Shown here: positions 34,493 through 42,762 of the stretch, piece after piece
How positions within the stretch are numbered: the first letter of the stretch is position 1
Layout of the letters: each line of letters opens with the position of its first letter
Source of the DNA: Pseudomonadota bacterium
Lineage (GTDB): Bacteria; Pseudomonadota; Alphaproteobacteria; Rhizobiales; Xanthobacteraceae
Length of the DNA: 47,279 nt
Direction: 5' to 3'
Assembly: GCA_023386885.1 (NCBI GenBank)
Contig: JAEWIX010000052.1
Span: 1-47,279, forward strand
Translations under genes and position numbers: made by a program
The notes under the pieces: model-generated
What the model saw: the letters and a program-made list of their open reading frames with translations, nothing else
What the model was told of the DNA's origin: nothing
The model's database searches: none

Positions 34493-34582
34493 GTCATGGC
34501 CGGGCTCGACCCGGCCATCCACGTCTTTTCTTGCCGCCTCTCCTGAAGACGTGGATGCCCGGCACATGGCGGGGCATGACGG
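34493..34582. repeat. Dispersed palindrome, family A, long form (copy 5)
   Basis: TGTCATGGCCGGGCTCGACC as left arm and ATGGCGGGGCATGACGG as right arm, with internal CCACGTCTT and AAGACGTGG. It lies between the divergent CoA-ligase promoter and the 3' end of marR. Confidence 0.85.
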
Positions 34583-34600
34583 AGAGCACAACGCTACGGC

Positions 34601-35092
34601 TCACGCCTTCTGCTGCGTCGCCTTGCGCGCCGACACCTTGGTCTTGCCGAGCAGGCGCATCAGGTCCTGCACGTCCTTGGCGGACAGATCGCCGAAGATG
34701 CTGGCGATCCACAATTCATGCTCGGCCGCCATCTTGCGAAACTCGGCGCGGCCGGCGCGCGTCAGGCGGATCACCTGCACGCGGCGGTCGGTCTCGGAGG
34801 TGCGGCGGTCGAGGTGACCGGATTCGACGAGGCGTTCCACCAGCCCGGTGACGTTGCCGTTCGACACCATCATGCGCTTGGACACGTCCGAGAGCGTCAT
34901 GCCGTCCGGCGCCTTGTCGAGCTGCGCCATCAGATCGAAGCGCGGCAGCGTGACGTCGAAGCGCTCGCGCAGGCGGCGGCGCACCTCACCCTCGATCAGG
35001 TTGGTGCAGGTGAGCAGCCGCAGCCACAGCCGCAACTCGTCGCCATGGTCCTCGGAATGCTCGGCCGCCTTGGTCTCGGAATCGAGGATCAT
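34601..35092 (-). CDS. MarR family transcriptional regulator
   Basis: A 163-residue winged-helix regulator. The dimerisation helices (about 1-45), the recognition helix region MTLSDVSKRMMVSNGNVTGL (about 65-84), LVERLVESGHLDRRTSETDR and the wing RVQVIRLTRAG are all in place. MarR regulators of aromatic-acid operons often repress until they bind a substrate or its CoA thioester (BadR, CouR and HcaR are known cases). It lies within the catabolic island next to the CoA ligase and enoyl-CoA hydratase genes and is the best candidate to bind the TTTYA-N4-TRAAR sites. A divergent copy of that site precedes its own start. Confidence 0.92.
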   Translation of the reverse strand: MILDSETKAAEHSEDHGDELRLWLRLLTCTNLIEGEVRRRLRERFDVTLPRFDLMAQLDKAPDGMTLSDVSKRMMVSNGNVTGLVERLVESGHLDRRTSETDRRVQVIRLTRAGRAEFRKMAAEHELWIASIFGDLSAKDVQDLMRLLGKTKVSARKATQQKA

Positions 35093-35144
35093 GGGATCGG
35101 TCTACCTGCCATCGATGCATCGCGACACAGCATCGCCCGCATTG

Positions 35145-35158
35145 TTTTAGTTTTCAAG
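35145..35158 (-). promoter_or_regulatory. Divergent copy of the putative MarR operator before marR
   Basis: TTTTAGTTTTCAAG shares TTTTAG with the site at 36996 but its other arm is imperfect. It lies 52 bp upstream of the marR start, where autoregulation would act. Confidence 0.3.
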
Positions 35159-35184
35159 TAATTCGGCGGCACGTTGCCGCTCCG

Positions 35185-36021
35185 TCAATTCCCCTGGAAC
35201 GCCGGGCGCACCTTGTTGGCGAAGGCATGGAAGGCGCGGGCGAAATCCTCGGTGGTCATGCACAGCGCCTGCGCCACCGCTTCCGCCTCGATGGCTTCCT
35301 CCACCGACATCGCCCACTCCATCGCCAGCATCCGCTTGGTCATGGTGTTGGCGAACGTCGGCCCCTCAGCGATCTGTTTCGCCAGGGCCTGCGCTTGCGC
35401 CAGCACATGCTCGGGCGTGACGATGCGGCTGAAGAAGCCCCAGCGCTCGCCCTCCTCCGCCGTCATGAAGCGGCCGGTGTAGAGCAACTCCGACGCACGC
35501 GACTGGCCGATGATGCGCGGCAGGATCGCGCACGCACCCATATCGCAGCCGGCAAGGCCCACCTTGTTGAACAGGAAGCCGACCTTGGCGCCGGTCGCGG
35601 CGATCCGCATGTCCGACGCCATCGCGATGATCGCGCCCGCGCCGGCGCAGATGCCTTCCACCGCCGCGACGATGGGCTGCGGACAGGCGCGCATCGCCTT
35701 CACCAGATCGCCGGTCATCCGCGTGAACGCGGTCAGACCCTTGGTATCCATCTCCACCAGCGGCCCGATGATCTCGAACACGTCGCCGCCGGAGGAGAAG
35801 TTGCCGCCGGCGCCGGTCACCACCACCACCTTCACCTCGTCGTCCATCGCACAGGCGCGGAAGAAGTCGGTCAGTTCGCGATAGCTCTCGAACGTCAGCG
35901 GGTTCTTCCGCTCGGGGCGATTCAGCGTCACGGTGGCGACGCGATCCACCACCGCGAGCAGAAAATGCTTCGGCGAATACATCGCCAGCGGAAGCGTGAC
36001 GGGATTGGCGGCTCTGCTCAT
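35185..36021 (-). CDS. Enoyl-CoA hydratase/isomerase family protein of the catabolic island
   Basis: A 278-residue crotonase-fold enzyme. Oxyanion-hole segments GAGGNFSSGGDVFE (about 70-83) and EGICAGAGAIIAMASD. The segment GFLFNKVGLAGCDMGACAIL lacks the PE and GG of ordinary hydratases, so the catalytic residues differ and another crotonase reaction (isomerisation, ring hydrolysis, dehalogenation) is possible. GGAG lies ahead of ATG 36021. It is on the same strand as the SDR upstream and marR downstream; a family-B repeat lies between it and the SDR. Confidence 0.9.
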   Translation of the reverse strand: MSRAANPVTLPLAMYSPKHFLLAVVDRVATVTLNRPERKNPLTFESYRELTDFFRACAMDDEVKVVVVTGAGGNFSSGGDVFEIIGPLVEMDTKGLTAFTRMTGDLVKAMRACPQPIVAAVEGICAGAGAIIAMASDMRIAATGAKVGFLFNKVGLAGCDMGACAILPRIIGQSRASELLYTGRFMTAEEGERWGFFSRIVTPEHVLAQAQALAKQIAEGPTFANTMTKRMLAMEWAMSVEEAIEAEAVAQALCMTTEDFARAFHAFANKVRPAFQGN

Positions 36022-36068
36022 GGATGCTCCGGAATGTCAGAGTGCAATGGATGGAAGTTGATACGACG

Positions 36069-36167
36069 GCGTCATCCTGAGGTGCGAGCGGCTCTTGCCG
36101 CGAGCCTCGAGGGATCGCCGTCGCTCGTCGAGGCTGTCGCTACGCGACAGCACCTCGGGGTGACGGC
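36069..36167. repeat. Dispersed repeat family B (full copy)
   Basis: CGTCATCCTGAGGTGCGAGC at the left and CACCTCGGGGTGACGGC at the right form an imperfect inverted repeat, with inner pairs GCTCTTGCCGCGAGC and TGTCGCTACGCGACA. It lies between the enoyl-CoA hydratase and SDR genes. Confidence 0.75.
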
Positions 36168-36203
36168 TTCCAATTCTCTCCCCTCCGTAAGATACGACGG
36201 TCA

Positions 36204-36965
36204 TCAGATCTCTCCGCCCGCGACCGGAACGGCCTGCCCGGTGACGGCGCTCGCGCCCTCGCCGACGAGCCACAGCACGCAGTCGGCGACTTCCGCTGGC
36301 GTGACGAGACGGCCCTGCGGATTGTGCTTCGCGAGTTCGGCGACGGCCTCCTCGCGCGAGCGGCCGGTCTTCGCCATGATGTTGTCGATGCTTCCCGCAA
36401 CCAGATCGGTGTCGGTGAAACCGGGGCACACCGCGTTCACGGTGATGCCTTGCGCTGCCACTTCCAGCGCTAGCGCGCGCACCAGCCCGACCACGGCGTG
36501 CTTGGCGGCGACGTAGGCGCTAACATAGGCGTAACCTTTCAGCCCGGCGGTGGAGGCCACCGCGACGATACGGCCGCGCTTGCGCGCCTTCATCGAAGGC
36601 AGCACCGCTTGCGTGGCATGAACCACGCCCATCAGGTTGACGTCGAGCATCCGGCGGAACATCGCCGCGTCGGTCTTGCCGAACGGCGCGGATTCCGCCG
36701 CACCCGCATTGGCGACGAGGCTGTCGATCGGTTGCCGCGTCGCCGCCTCGGCAACGGCCGCGTTCACCGCCGCCTGATCCGACACATCCACCACCAGCGC
36801 ATGATGCGCCGCGCCCTCATGCACCGCACGTTCCAGCGTGGCGCGGTCACGGCCGAGAATGGTGACGGTGGCGCCGGCGCGCATCAGCGCCTCCGCGATG
36901 GCGCGACCGATGCCGCGGCCGCCGCCGGTGACCAGCGCATGATGCGAATCCGACAGGTTCGACAC
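36204..36965 (-). CDS. SDR family NAD(P)-dependent oxidoreductase
   Basis: A 253-residue classical short-chain dehydrogenase. Cofactor motif TGGGRGIG (about 14-21), VANAG, the catalytic Ser in VAVASTAG, and Tyr/Lys in AYVAAKHA; the C terminus VTGQAVPVAGGEI closes the fold. In this island it would oxidise or reduce a hydroxyl/keto group of an alicyclic or open-chain CoA intermediate, as BadH does in R. palustris; the overall sequence is not BadH-like in detail. GTG 36965 follows GGGGAGG at a short four-base spacing. The operator-like palindrome at 36996 lies 30 bp upstream. Confidence 0.92.
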   Translation of the reverse strand: MSNLSDSHHALVTGGGRGIGRAIAEALMRAGATVTILGRDRATLERAVHEGAAHHALVVDVSDQAAVNAAVAEAATRQPIDSLVANAGAAESAPFGKTDAAMFRRMLDVNLMGVVHATQAVLPSMKARKRGRIVAVASTAGLKGYAYVSAYVAAKHAVVGLVRALALEVAAQGITVNAVCPGFTDTDLVAGSIDNIMAKTGRSREEAVAELAKHNPQGRLVTPAEVADCVLWLVGEGASAVTGQAVPVAGGEI

Positions 36966-36995
36966 GGTGCCTCCCCGGTGTGTCCTTTCTCATTA

Positions 36996-37009
36996 TTTTA
37001 GACTTGAAA
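36996..37009 (-). promoter_or_regulatory. Putative MarR-type operator, site 2 (SDR / enoyl-CoA hydratase)
   Basis: TTTTAGACTTGAAA fits TTTYA-N4-TRAAR in full. On the minus strand it reads TTTCA-AGTC-TAAAA, nearly the same as site 3 at 38663. Thirty bp upstream of the SDR start. Confidence 0.6.
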
Positions 37010-37101
37010 GAATTGCAAGGAAGGGAGCGAGATCGGCCGCCCAGCCCAACCCCATCACCCGAAACCGACCGATGCGAAATATCGCGCGCAGCGCGCCGTG
37101 C

Positions 37102-37560
37102 TCAGCGGCCGCGCGCCGCCATGCCATCCCGCCGCCCCATCTCCCGTGCGGTGGCGGCCAGCCAGCGGTCGGCCGCCACCTTGCCTTGAAGCCGGACCCG
37201 CCGATTATATTCCGGCGTGATGGCGCGCATCCGCGCCTTCATCAGGTCTTGCGCGTTATGACGCCGCGACGACGGCGATGCGTGGCGCGCCTTTCGCGCA
37301 CGGTCGGCGCGGCACACGCCTTCATTGGGCCATTGCGCGCAATAGCGGCGCATGGTCGGCGACAGTTCATCGGAATGCCGTGTGTGCTTGCCGATGTTTC
37401 GGGTGCCGCTCAATGTCGATTGTCCGAGCGCGATCGATCCCATCCCGGCGCCGAGGCTCATGCTCGCCCCTGGATCGTATTGCGCCTGCGCGCCGGTCGC
37501 ACCGATTGCGATCAGTACCAACGCAACGGGAAAGGATTTGAAGGCCGATTTGAGGGCCAT
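37102..37560 (-). CDS. Secreted basic hypothetical protein
   Basis: A 152-residue protein. Signal peptide MALKSAFKSFPVALVLIAIG with cleavage after GAQA. The mature part has a Gly/Ser stretch, YCAQWPNEGVCRADRAR with two Cys, and a strongly Arg-rich C-terminal half ending AREMGRRDGMAARGR. GGAG ahead of ATG 37560 supports the start; longer readings add a non-signal segment. Family unknown. Nothing connects it to the catabolic genes around it, and it lies just upstream, on the same strand, of the SDR promoter. Confidence 0.7.
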   Translation of the reverse strand: MALKSAFKSFPVALVLIAIGATGAQAQYDPGASMSLGAGMGSIALGQSTLSGTRNIGKHTRHSDELSPTMRRYCAQWPNEGVCRADRARKARHASPSSRRHNAQDLMKARMRAITPEYNRRVRLQGKVAADRWLAATAREMGRRDGMAARGR

Positions 37561-37663
37561 GGACTCGCTCCACCTGTTCTCGAACGCGATCAATTCGAAT
37601 TGAATTGCGACAGTCGGGCCGCAATGTGGGCTCAACATGGCGCAGGCAGCGCCCCCTGCGCAA

Positions 37664-37909
37664 CTACGAATCGATCAACAGGTGATTGCAGCGTCCCATG
37701 CGGCATTGTTCGGTAAAATATTCCGCTGTCGCCGGATTCGCATGGAACATCTCGTATTGCGCGGCGGTGATCGTGAAGTGAGCTTCCCATTCAGCGGCGC
37801 GATTGAATCCCGAAACCGGAGTCGAGAGATAGAAGCCGTTGGTTTCCGGATTGATGCCGAGGCTGAATCTGTATTCTCTGCTGACGAAGGTGTCCTTGAA
37901 GTCCCGCAT
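37664..37909 (-). CDS. Small hypothetical protein
   Basis: An 81-residue frame starting MRDFKDTFVSREYRFSLGIN, with GFYLSTPVSGFNRAAEWEAH, and ending CRMGRCNHLLIDS. No signal peptide. Balanced amino-acid composition with many aromatic residues and coherent secondary structure suggest a real cytoplasmic protein. No domain recognised. Confidence 0.65.
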   Translation of the reverse strand: MRDFKDTFVSREYRFSLGINPETNGFYLSTPVSGFNRAAEWEAHFTITAAQYEMFHANPATAEYFTEQCRMGRCNHLLIDS

Positions 37910-38013
37910 ACCGGTTCCGTTCGCTAGTGTGGTGGTTCAGAAGTTCGTTTCATTTTCCCGGCGAGTCCCTCAAGCGAACTTCGGATTCGGGACACTGGAA
38001 ACGAGGTATCGAA

Positions 38014-38625
38014 ATGTCATTGCTGCCATCACGATATGCGATCCGCTTGTTGAGTGCATTTTGTATCGCGTTTATCGCGCTGACCGCTTCGGCGTCGGCA
38101 CAGGTGAAGGATCATCTGAACATTCCGGGACCAATTTCGTTCGGCGGTCAATCCTACGAACTGGCATGGTCGAGTCATCCGTCGACAAACTACATCAAAC
38201 AGGAATATCTGCCGAAGGCGCAGACCGTGGAGCGCTACAGCGAAATGCTGCTGGTCGAACTCCTGAAAGGCAATCTCAAGGTCGCCGATGCCGTGGGCGC
38301 GCAGATGCAAAAGCTCAACACACGCAAGGGCACCGATCCGATCGTCAAGATGGCTGTGGTCAAGAACGATGCCACCGGCGAAATGCTGCTCGACTTCCTG
38401 ATGAGCGATAAGGACAAGAACGGCGAAATCGTCGTCGAATGGAACGCCTATCGCTACGCGCGGGTCACCAACGCCAAGGGCGAGGCCGGCATCGGACTGT
38501 TCGGCGTCAGTCGCCGCGCCTACGGCAACGACAATGCGAAAGCCTTCCTCGGCGCGCTGAAGGCGCTTCGTCCGGCGCAGATCAAGCAGCTCGCCAAGGC
38601 GGCCTCGCCATTCGCGGCGAAGTGA
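38014..38625 (+). CDS. Secreted hypothetical protein
   Basis: A 203-residue protein. Signal peptide MSLLPSRYAIRLLSAFCIAF... cleaved after SASA. The mature part contains QSYELAWSSHPSTNYIKQEY, SEMLLVELLKGN, PIVKMAVVKNDATGEMLLDF and EIVVEWNAYRYARV, alternating strands and helices like a compact alpha/beta domain. It is probably periplasmic. A GAGG is placed before ATG 38014. Its context between two hypothetical genes and the hydrolase gives no functional hint. Confidence 0.75.
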   Translation: MSLLPSRYAIRLLSAFCIAFIALTASASAQVKDHLNIPGPISFGGQSYELAWSSHPSTNYIKQEYLPKAQTVERYSEMLLVELLKGNLKVADAVGAQMQKLNTRKGTDPIVKMAVVKNDATGEMLLDFLMSDKDKNGEIVVEWNAYRYARVTNAKGEAGIGLFGVSRRAYGNDNAKAFLGALKALRPAQIKQLAKAASPFAAK

Positions 38626-38662
38626 CCGTCCCTGGCTTACCTGCGGCCGCCTCCGAAAATTC

Positions 38663-38676
38663 TTTCAATTCTAAAA
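38663..38676 (+). promoter_or_regulatory. Putative MarR-type operator, site 3 (alpha/beta hydrolase unit)
   Basis: TTTCAATTCTAAAA fits TTTYA-N4-TRAAR; 67 bp upstream of the hydrolase start. The flanks (TTC before, C-TAT after) resemble those of site 2 on its minus strand. Confidence 0.6.
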
Positions 38677-38742
38677 CTATCGCTTTTCATATATCTCCGT
38701 CCTGCTAGGATCGGGCCGGGATGAACGATCCGGAGGCGCGCC

Positions 38743-39561
38743 GTGGCCGAGCCCGACAAAATGACGACCGGCGACGGTCGTTTCACCTATCAATCCGCCG
38801 GCGACGTCGGCGCCCCGGCGCTGGTGTTCCTGCACGGCATCGGCGGCGCGGCGCGCGCCTGGCGCGAGCAACTCGACAGTTTCGACAACCGCTATCGCAC
38901 AGTCGCCTGGGACATGCCGGGCTACGGCGGCTCAAAACCGCTGGAGACGACCAGCATCGAAAACCTGGCGACCGCGCTGAAGGATTTCCTCGCGCAACTG
39001 GCGCTCAGGAAGCCGGTGCTGATCGGGCATTCGATCGGCGGCATGATCGTGCAGCAACTGATGAAGACCGATCCCAAGCTGCCCCACGCCATCGTGCTGG
39101 CGCAGACCAGCCCTGCCTTCGGTAAACCGGATGGCGAGTGGCAGAAGACCTTCATCGAAGCCCGGCTCGGCCCGCTGGAGCGTGGCGAGACGATGGAGCA
39201 ACTCGCGCCCACGCTGGTCAAGGAACTCGCCGGCACCAATCCCGATCCGCGCGGCATGGAGTTGGCGCGCGACTGCATGGCGAAGGTGCCGGAAGCGACT
39301 TATCAGGCCACGATGCGCGCGCTGATCGGTTTCGACCTGCGCGACATCCTCAAATACATCAAGCTGCCGGCGCTGCTGCTGGCCGGCTCCGAAGATACCA
39401 ACGCGCCCGCGCCGATGATGAAGAAGATGGCGAGCTTCATCCCCAAGGCCACCTATGTCGAACTCGAAGGCGTCGGCCATCTCGCCAATCTCGAACGGCC
39501 GATGATGTTCAACGCCGCGCTCGCGAGTTTCCTCAGCGCCAATCCGCTGCCCAAAGAGTAG
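38743..39561 (+). CDS. Alpha/beta hydrolase
   Basis: A 272-residue alpha/beta-hydrolase-fold enzyme. LVFLHGIGG forms the oxyanion hole, the nucleophile elbow is GHSIGG (Ser about 88), an acid residue is in LAGSEDTNAPA, and the catalytic His is in EGVGHLANLERP. Possible roles are ring-opening hydrolysis of a beta-diketone, thioester or lactone cleavage, or deformylation as by NicD; sequence alone does not choose. GGAGG at 38732-38736 sets the GTG 38743 start. The acyl-CoA-dehydrogenase-like gene starts 4 bp after its stop codon. Confidence 0.9.
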   Translation: MAEPDKMTTGDGRFTYQSAGDVGAPALVFLHGIGGAARAWREQLDSFDNRYRTVAWDMPGYGGSKPLETTSIENLATALKDFLAQLALRKPVLIGHSIGGMIVQQLMKTDPKLPHAIVLAQTSPAFGKPDGEWQKTFIEARLGPLERGETMEQLAPTLVKELAGTNPDPRGMELARDCMAKVPEATYQATMRALIGFDLRDILKYIKLPALLLAGSEDTNAPAPMMKKMASFIPKATYVELEGVGHLANLERPMMFNAALASFLSANPLPKE

Positions 39562-39565
39562 CATT

Positions 39566-40852
39566 ATGACCGCGCCCATCGCCGCCACCAAATCCGCCGT
39601 CGCAGTCGCCCCCGACGCACCGCTGTTCGATCCGAAAGCCTTCCGCCTCACCGACGAGCAAGCCGAGATCATGTCGCGCGCGCGGCATCTCGGGCAGACG
39701 GTATTCGCCGGCCGCGCCGCGACCTACGATCGCGAGGCACGCTTTCCGGTCGAGAACTACAAGGACCTGCATCGCGCGGGACTTCTCGGCATCGCGATCC
39801 CGAAAGACCTCGGCGGCTTAGGGGCCGACTATCAGACCTACGCGCTCACCGCCGCCGAGATCGGCCGCTATTGCGGCGCCACCGCGCTGACCTGGAACAT
39901 GCATGTCTGCTCGACCTTGTGGTCCGGCCCGCTCGCCGACGACCTCGAGATGGACGCCGCGACCCGCGCCGAGCACGCCCGCCGCCGCGCGGTGCACTAC
40001 AAGCGCATCGTCGACGACGGCGCGATCTATTCGCAGCCGTTCTCGGAAGGCGGCGCGGCTGCCGCCGGCGGCGTCGCCTTCGGCACCGAAGCCAAACCCG
40101 TGAAGGGCGGCTGGCTGGTCAACGGCAAGAAAATCTTCGCCTCGCTCTCCGGCCACGCCGATTACTACGGCGTGCTCTGCACCGAGATGGCGGAAGGCGA
40201 GAAAGCCTCGCGCCGCAACACGCTCTACCTCGCCGTGCCGGCGAAGGCCGACGGCGTCTCCGTGGTCGGGGACTGGGACCCGCTCGGCATGCGCGGCACC
40301 GTCTCACGCACATTGATCTTCAAGGATGTGTTCGTCGCGGAAGACGAAGCGCTGATGCCGCGCGGCGTTTACTTCAAGGCGGCGTCGAGCTGGCCGCATA
40401 TGTTCCTGACCTTGTCGCCGACCTACATCGGCCTCGCGCAGGCGGCCTACGACTTCACCGTGCGCTATCTGCGCGGCGAGGTGCCGGGCATGCCGCCGGT
40501 GAAGCGCCGCATGTATCCCACCAAGCAGATCGCGGTGGCGCAGATGCACGTCAAGCTGGAGCAGACCAAGGCGATCTGGTTTCAGGCCGTCACCGAGGCC
40601 TGCGCCAATCCGACCAAGGCGCAGGTGCTGCGCGCCTACGCCGCGCAGTTCTCCGCGATGGAAGGCGCCAACGAGATCGCGACGCTCGCCATCCGCACCT
40701 GCGGCGGCCAGGCGATGCTGAAATCGCTGCCGCTGGAGCGCATCTACCGCGACAGCCGCTGCGGCTCGCTGATGCTGCCGTGGACCGCCGAACTCTGCCT
40801 CGACCGCATCGGCCGCGAAGCGCTGTACGAACCCGGCGAAAGCGATGAGTAA
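39566..40852 (+). CDS. Acyl-CoA dehydrogenase family flavoprotein lacking the usual catalytic Glu
   Basis: A 428-residue acyl-CoA-dehydrogenase-fold protein. The N-terminal helical domain has LGIAIPKDLGGLGADYQTYA; the middle beta domain has SQPFSEGG, GWLVNGKKIFASLSGHAD and DPLGMRGTVSRTLIF; the C-terminal helices have RTCGGQAMLKSLPLERIYRD. After YRDSR the typical (I)YEGT with the catalytic Glu is replaced by SLMLPWT. It may use a base elsewhere, or act as a class D flavin monooxygenase supplied with reduced flavin, perhaps by the flavin reductase encoded at 46241. It overlaps no gene but follows the hydrolase by 4 bp. Confidence 0.88.
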   Translation: MTAPIAATKSAVAVAPDAPLFDPKAFRLTDEQAEIMSRARHLGQTVFAGRAATYDREARFPVENYKDLHRAGLLGIAIPKDLGGLGADYQTYALTAAEIGRYCGATALTWNMHVCSTLWSGPLADDLEMDAATRAEHARRRAVHYKRIVDDGAIYSQPFSEGGAAAAGGVAFGTEAKPVKGGWLVNGKKIFASLSGHADYYGVLCTEMAEGEKASRRNTLYLAVPAKADGVSVVGDWDPLGMRGTVSRTLIFKDVFVAEDEALMPRGVYFKAASSWPHMFLTLSPTYIGLAQAAYDFTVRYLRGEVPGMPPVKRRMYPTKQIAVAQMHVKLEQTKAIWFQAVTEACANPTKAQVLRAYAAQFSAMEGANEIATLAIRTCGGQAMLKSLPLERIYRDSRCGSLMLPWTAELCLDRIGREALYEPGESDE

Positions 40853-40892
40853 TAATAAACAGGATGTCGCGGCGAAGGGATGAGACTGTATT

Positions 40893-41019
40893 CGTCATGG
40901 CCGGGCTTGTCCCGGCCATCCACGTCTTGTTTCTTGAAGCCGCTTAAGGACGTGGATACCCGGGACATAGGCGAGCGAAGCGACGCCGTTCTTCGAACGG
41001 CTATGCCCGTGCATGACGT
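40893..41019. repeat. Dispersed palindrome, family A, long form with 40-bp insert (copy 6)
   Basis: Left arm CGTCATGGCCGGGCTTGTCC, internal CCACGTCTT, right arm interrupted at about 40966-41006 by a segment containing GGCGAGCGAAGCGACGCCGT and TCTTCGAACGG. Copy 7 at 42599 carries the same insert in the opposite arm and orientation. Confidence 0.85.
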
Positions 41020-41064
41020 TTCCCTGGTGGTTGGCGATGTTTCGAAACTGATAGGCTTGTAACC

Positions 41065-42582
41065 GTGGACCTCTCCGATCTCATCGCGCGCAACGCCGCC
41101 TTCACGCCGGACAAGGCCGCATTGCGCTTCGAGGGCAACACGCTCACTTACGCGCTGCTCGACGCGCGCATCGCGCAGACCGCGAAAGCATTGAAATCCG
41201 AACACGGCATTTCGCGCGGCGATCGCGTCGCCATTCTCAGCCTCAACCGCCCCGACTATCTGGTGCTGCTTTACGCTTGCGCACGGCTGGGCGCGATGCT
41301 GGTGCCGATGAACTTCCGCCTTGCGGTAGCGGAGCAGATGTTCATCCTCTCGGACGCGGCTGTGAAGGCATTGTTCGTCGAACAGACCTTTGCCGATGTG
41401 ATCGCGCCATTGCGCGAACAACTTCCCGACGCAAAAGTCATCGGTCTCGATTTCACGCCGGAGCACGGCCTCGCCTTCGACACGCTGCTGACGCGCGCAA
41501 ACGGCGACGGCCGCAATCCGCATGTCGATCTTCAAGCGCCGCTCTTGATCGTCTACACCTCCGGCACCACCGGCCGCCCCAAGGGCGCGGTACTGCGACA
41601 GGAGGCGCTGTTGTGGAACGGCGTGATGAGCCAGCACATGCACGGCCTCACGTCCGACGACCACGTCCTCACCGTGCTGCCGTTCTTCCACGTCGGCGGG
41701 CTCAACATCCAGACCACGCCGGCGCTGCATCACGGCGCGACGGTGACAATCCATGCCCGCTTCGCGCCGGACACCTCGCTGAAAGCCTTCGCGGAGGACC
41801 GCCCGACGCTCACCGTGCTGGTGCCCGCGACCATTCTCGCGGTGACCTCGCATCCGGCATGGACAACCACCGATCTCTCGTCGCTGAAAGCCATCTCCAC
41901 CGGTTCGCAGATCGTACCGCAAGACCTGATCGATCGCATCACCACGCGCGGCGTACCGGTGCTGCAAGTCTACGGCTCCACCGAGACCTGCCCCATCGCC
42001 GTTTACACACGCTTCAAGGGCGACCTCTCACGCGACGGCTCCACCGGCTTACCCGGCTTGTGGTGCGAGGCGAAGGTGATCGACGACGACGGCCATGAAT
42101 TGCCGACCGGCAGCGCCGGCGAAGTCGTCGTGCGCGGACCGAATGTGTTCTTCGAATACTGGGGCAACGCGGACGCAACCCGCGAGGCGCTGCACGACGG
42201 CTGGTTCCGCACCGGCGACATCGCCACGCGTGACGGCGACGGCTATTTCTTCGTGCAGGACCGCAAGAAGAACATGATCATTTCCGGCGGCGAGAACATC
42301 TACGCCGCCGAGATCGAACGCGTGCTGCTGGAGCATCCCGACGTCGCCGATTGCGGCGTGATCGGCCGGCCCGATCCGAAATGGGACGAGGTGCCGGTCG
42401 CCTACGTCATCTGCCGCGACGGCGCCACGCCGCGCGCCGACGTGCTCACCGCGCATGTGCAGGCGCAACTCGCCCGCTTCAAGGTGCCGCGCGATTTCAT
42501 CTTCGTCACGGAGCTGCCGCGCACCGCGCTCGGCAAGGTGCAGCATTTTCGACTGAAGCAGATGGCGGAAAATGGCAAGTAA
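41065..42582 (+). CDS. AMP-dependent acyl-CoA synthetase/ligase
   Basis: A 505-residue adenylate-forming enzyme that makes an acyl-CoA from an organic acid, ATP and CoA. LIVYTSGTTGRPKGAVLRQE (P-loop), VYGSTETCPIAVYTRF, GWFRTGDI, RKKNMIISGGENIYAAEIE and the C-terminal catalytic Lys in RTALGKVQHF are present. The group includes medium-chain and hydroxycinnamate-type ligases. This is a second CoA ligase of the island, besides the one at 32615; it may serve a side-chain or ring-opened intermediate. Start GTG 41065. Inverted copies of the repeat flank it on both sides. Confidence 0.92.
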   Translation: MDLSDLIARNAAFTPDKAALRFEGNTLTYALLDARIAQTAKALKSEHGISRGDRVAILSLNRPDYLVLLYACARLGAMLVPMNFRLAVAEQMFILSDAAVKALFVEQTFADVIAPLREQLPDAKVIGLDFTPEHGLAFDTLLTRANGDGRNPHVDLQAPLLIVYTSGTTGRPKGAVLRQEALLWNGVMSQHMHGLTSDDHVLTVLPFFHVGGLNIQTTPALHHGATVTIHARFAPDTSLKAFAEDRPTLTVLVPATILAVTSHPAWTTTDLSSLKAISTGSQIVPQDLIDRITTRGVPVLQVYGSTETCPIAVYTRFKGDLSRDGSTGLPGLWCEAKVIDDDGHELPTGSAGEVVVRGPNVFFEYWGNADATREALHDGWFRTGDIATRDGDGYFFVQDRKKNMIISGGENIYAAEIERVLLEHPDVADCGVIGRPDPKWDEVPVAYVICRDGATPRADVLTAHVQAQLARFKVPRDFIFVTELPRTALGKVQHFRLKQMAENGK

Positions 42583-42598
42583 CACGATTGCTGATTGC

Positions 42599-42724
42599 CG
42601 TCATGGCCGGGCACAGCCGTTCGAAGAACGGCGTCGCTTCGCTCGCCTATGTCCCGGCCATCCACGTCCTGCTTTTTCACACGGTTTAAAGACGTGGATG
42701 CCCGGGACAAGCCCGGGCATGACG
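42599..42724. repeat. Dispersed palindrome, family A, long form with 40-bp insert, inverted (copy 7)
   Basis: The left arm is interrupted at about 42611-42653 by GCCGTTCGAAGAACGGCGTC and GCTTCGCTCGCC, the reverse complement of the insert in copy 6. The right arm AAGACGTGG...GACAAGCCCGGGCATGAC is regular. Confidence 0.85.
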
Positions 42725-42762
42725 ACGGAGAGTGCGGCGACGACTGAGAGCGAGACGACATC

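Noticed and set aside
36204..36965. SDR and crotonase (35185) as BadH/BadI of cyclohexanecarboxylate degradation
   Set aside because: The SDR differs throughout from the BadH sequence as I remember it, and the crotonase lacks the BadI pattern; only the enzyme classes agree.
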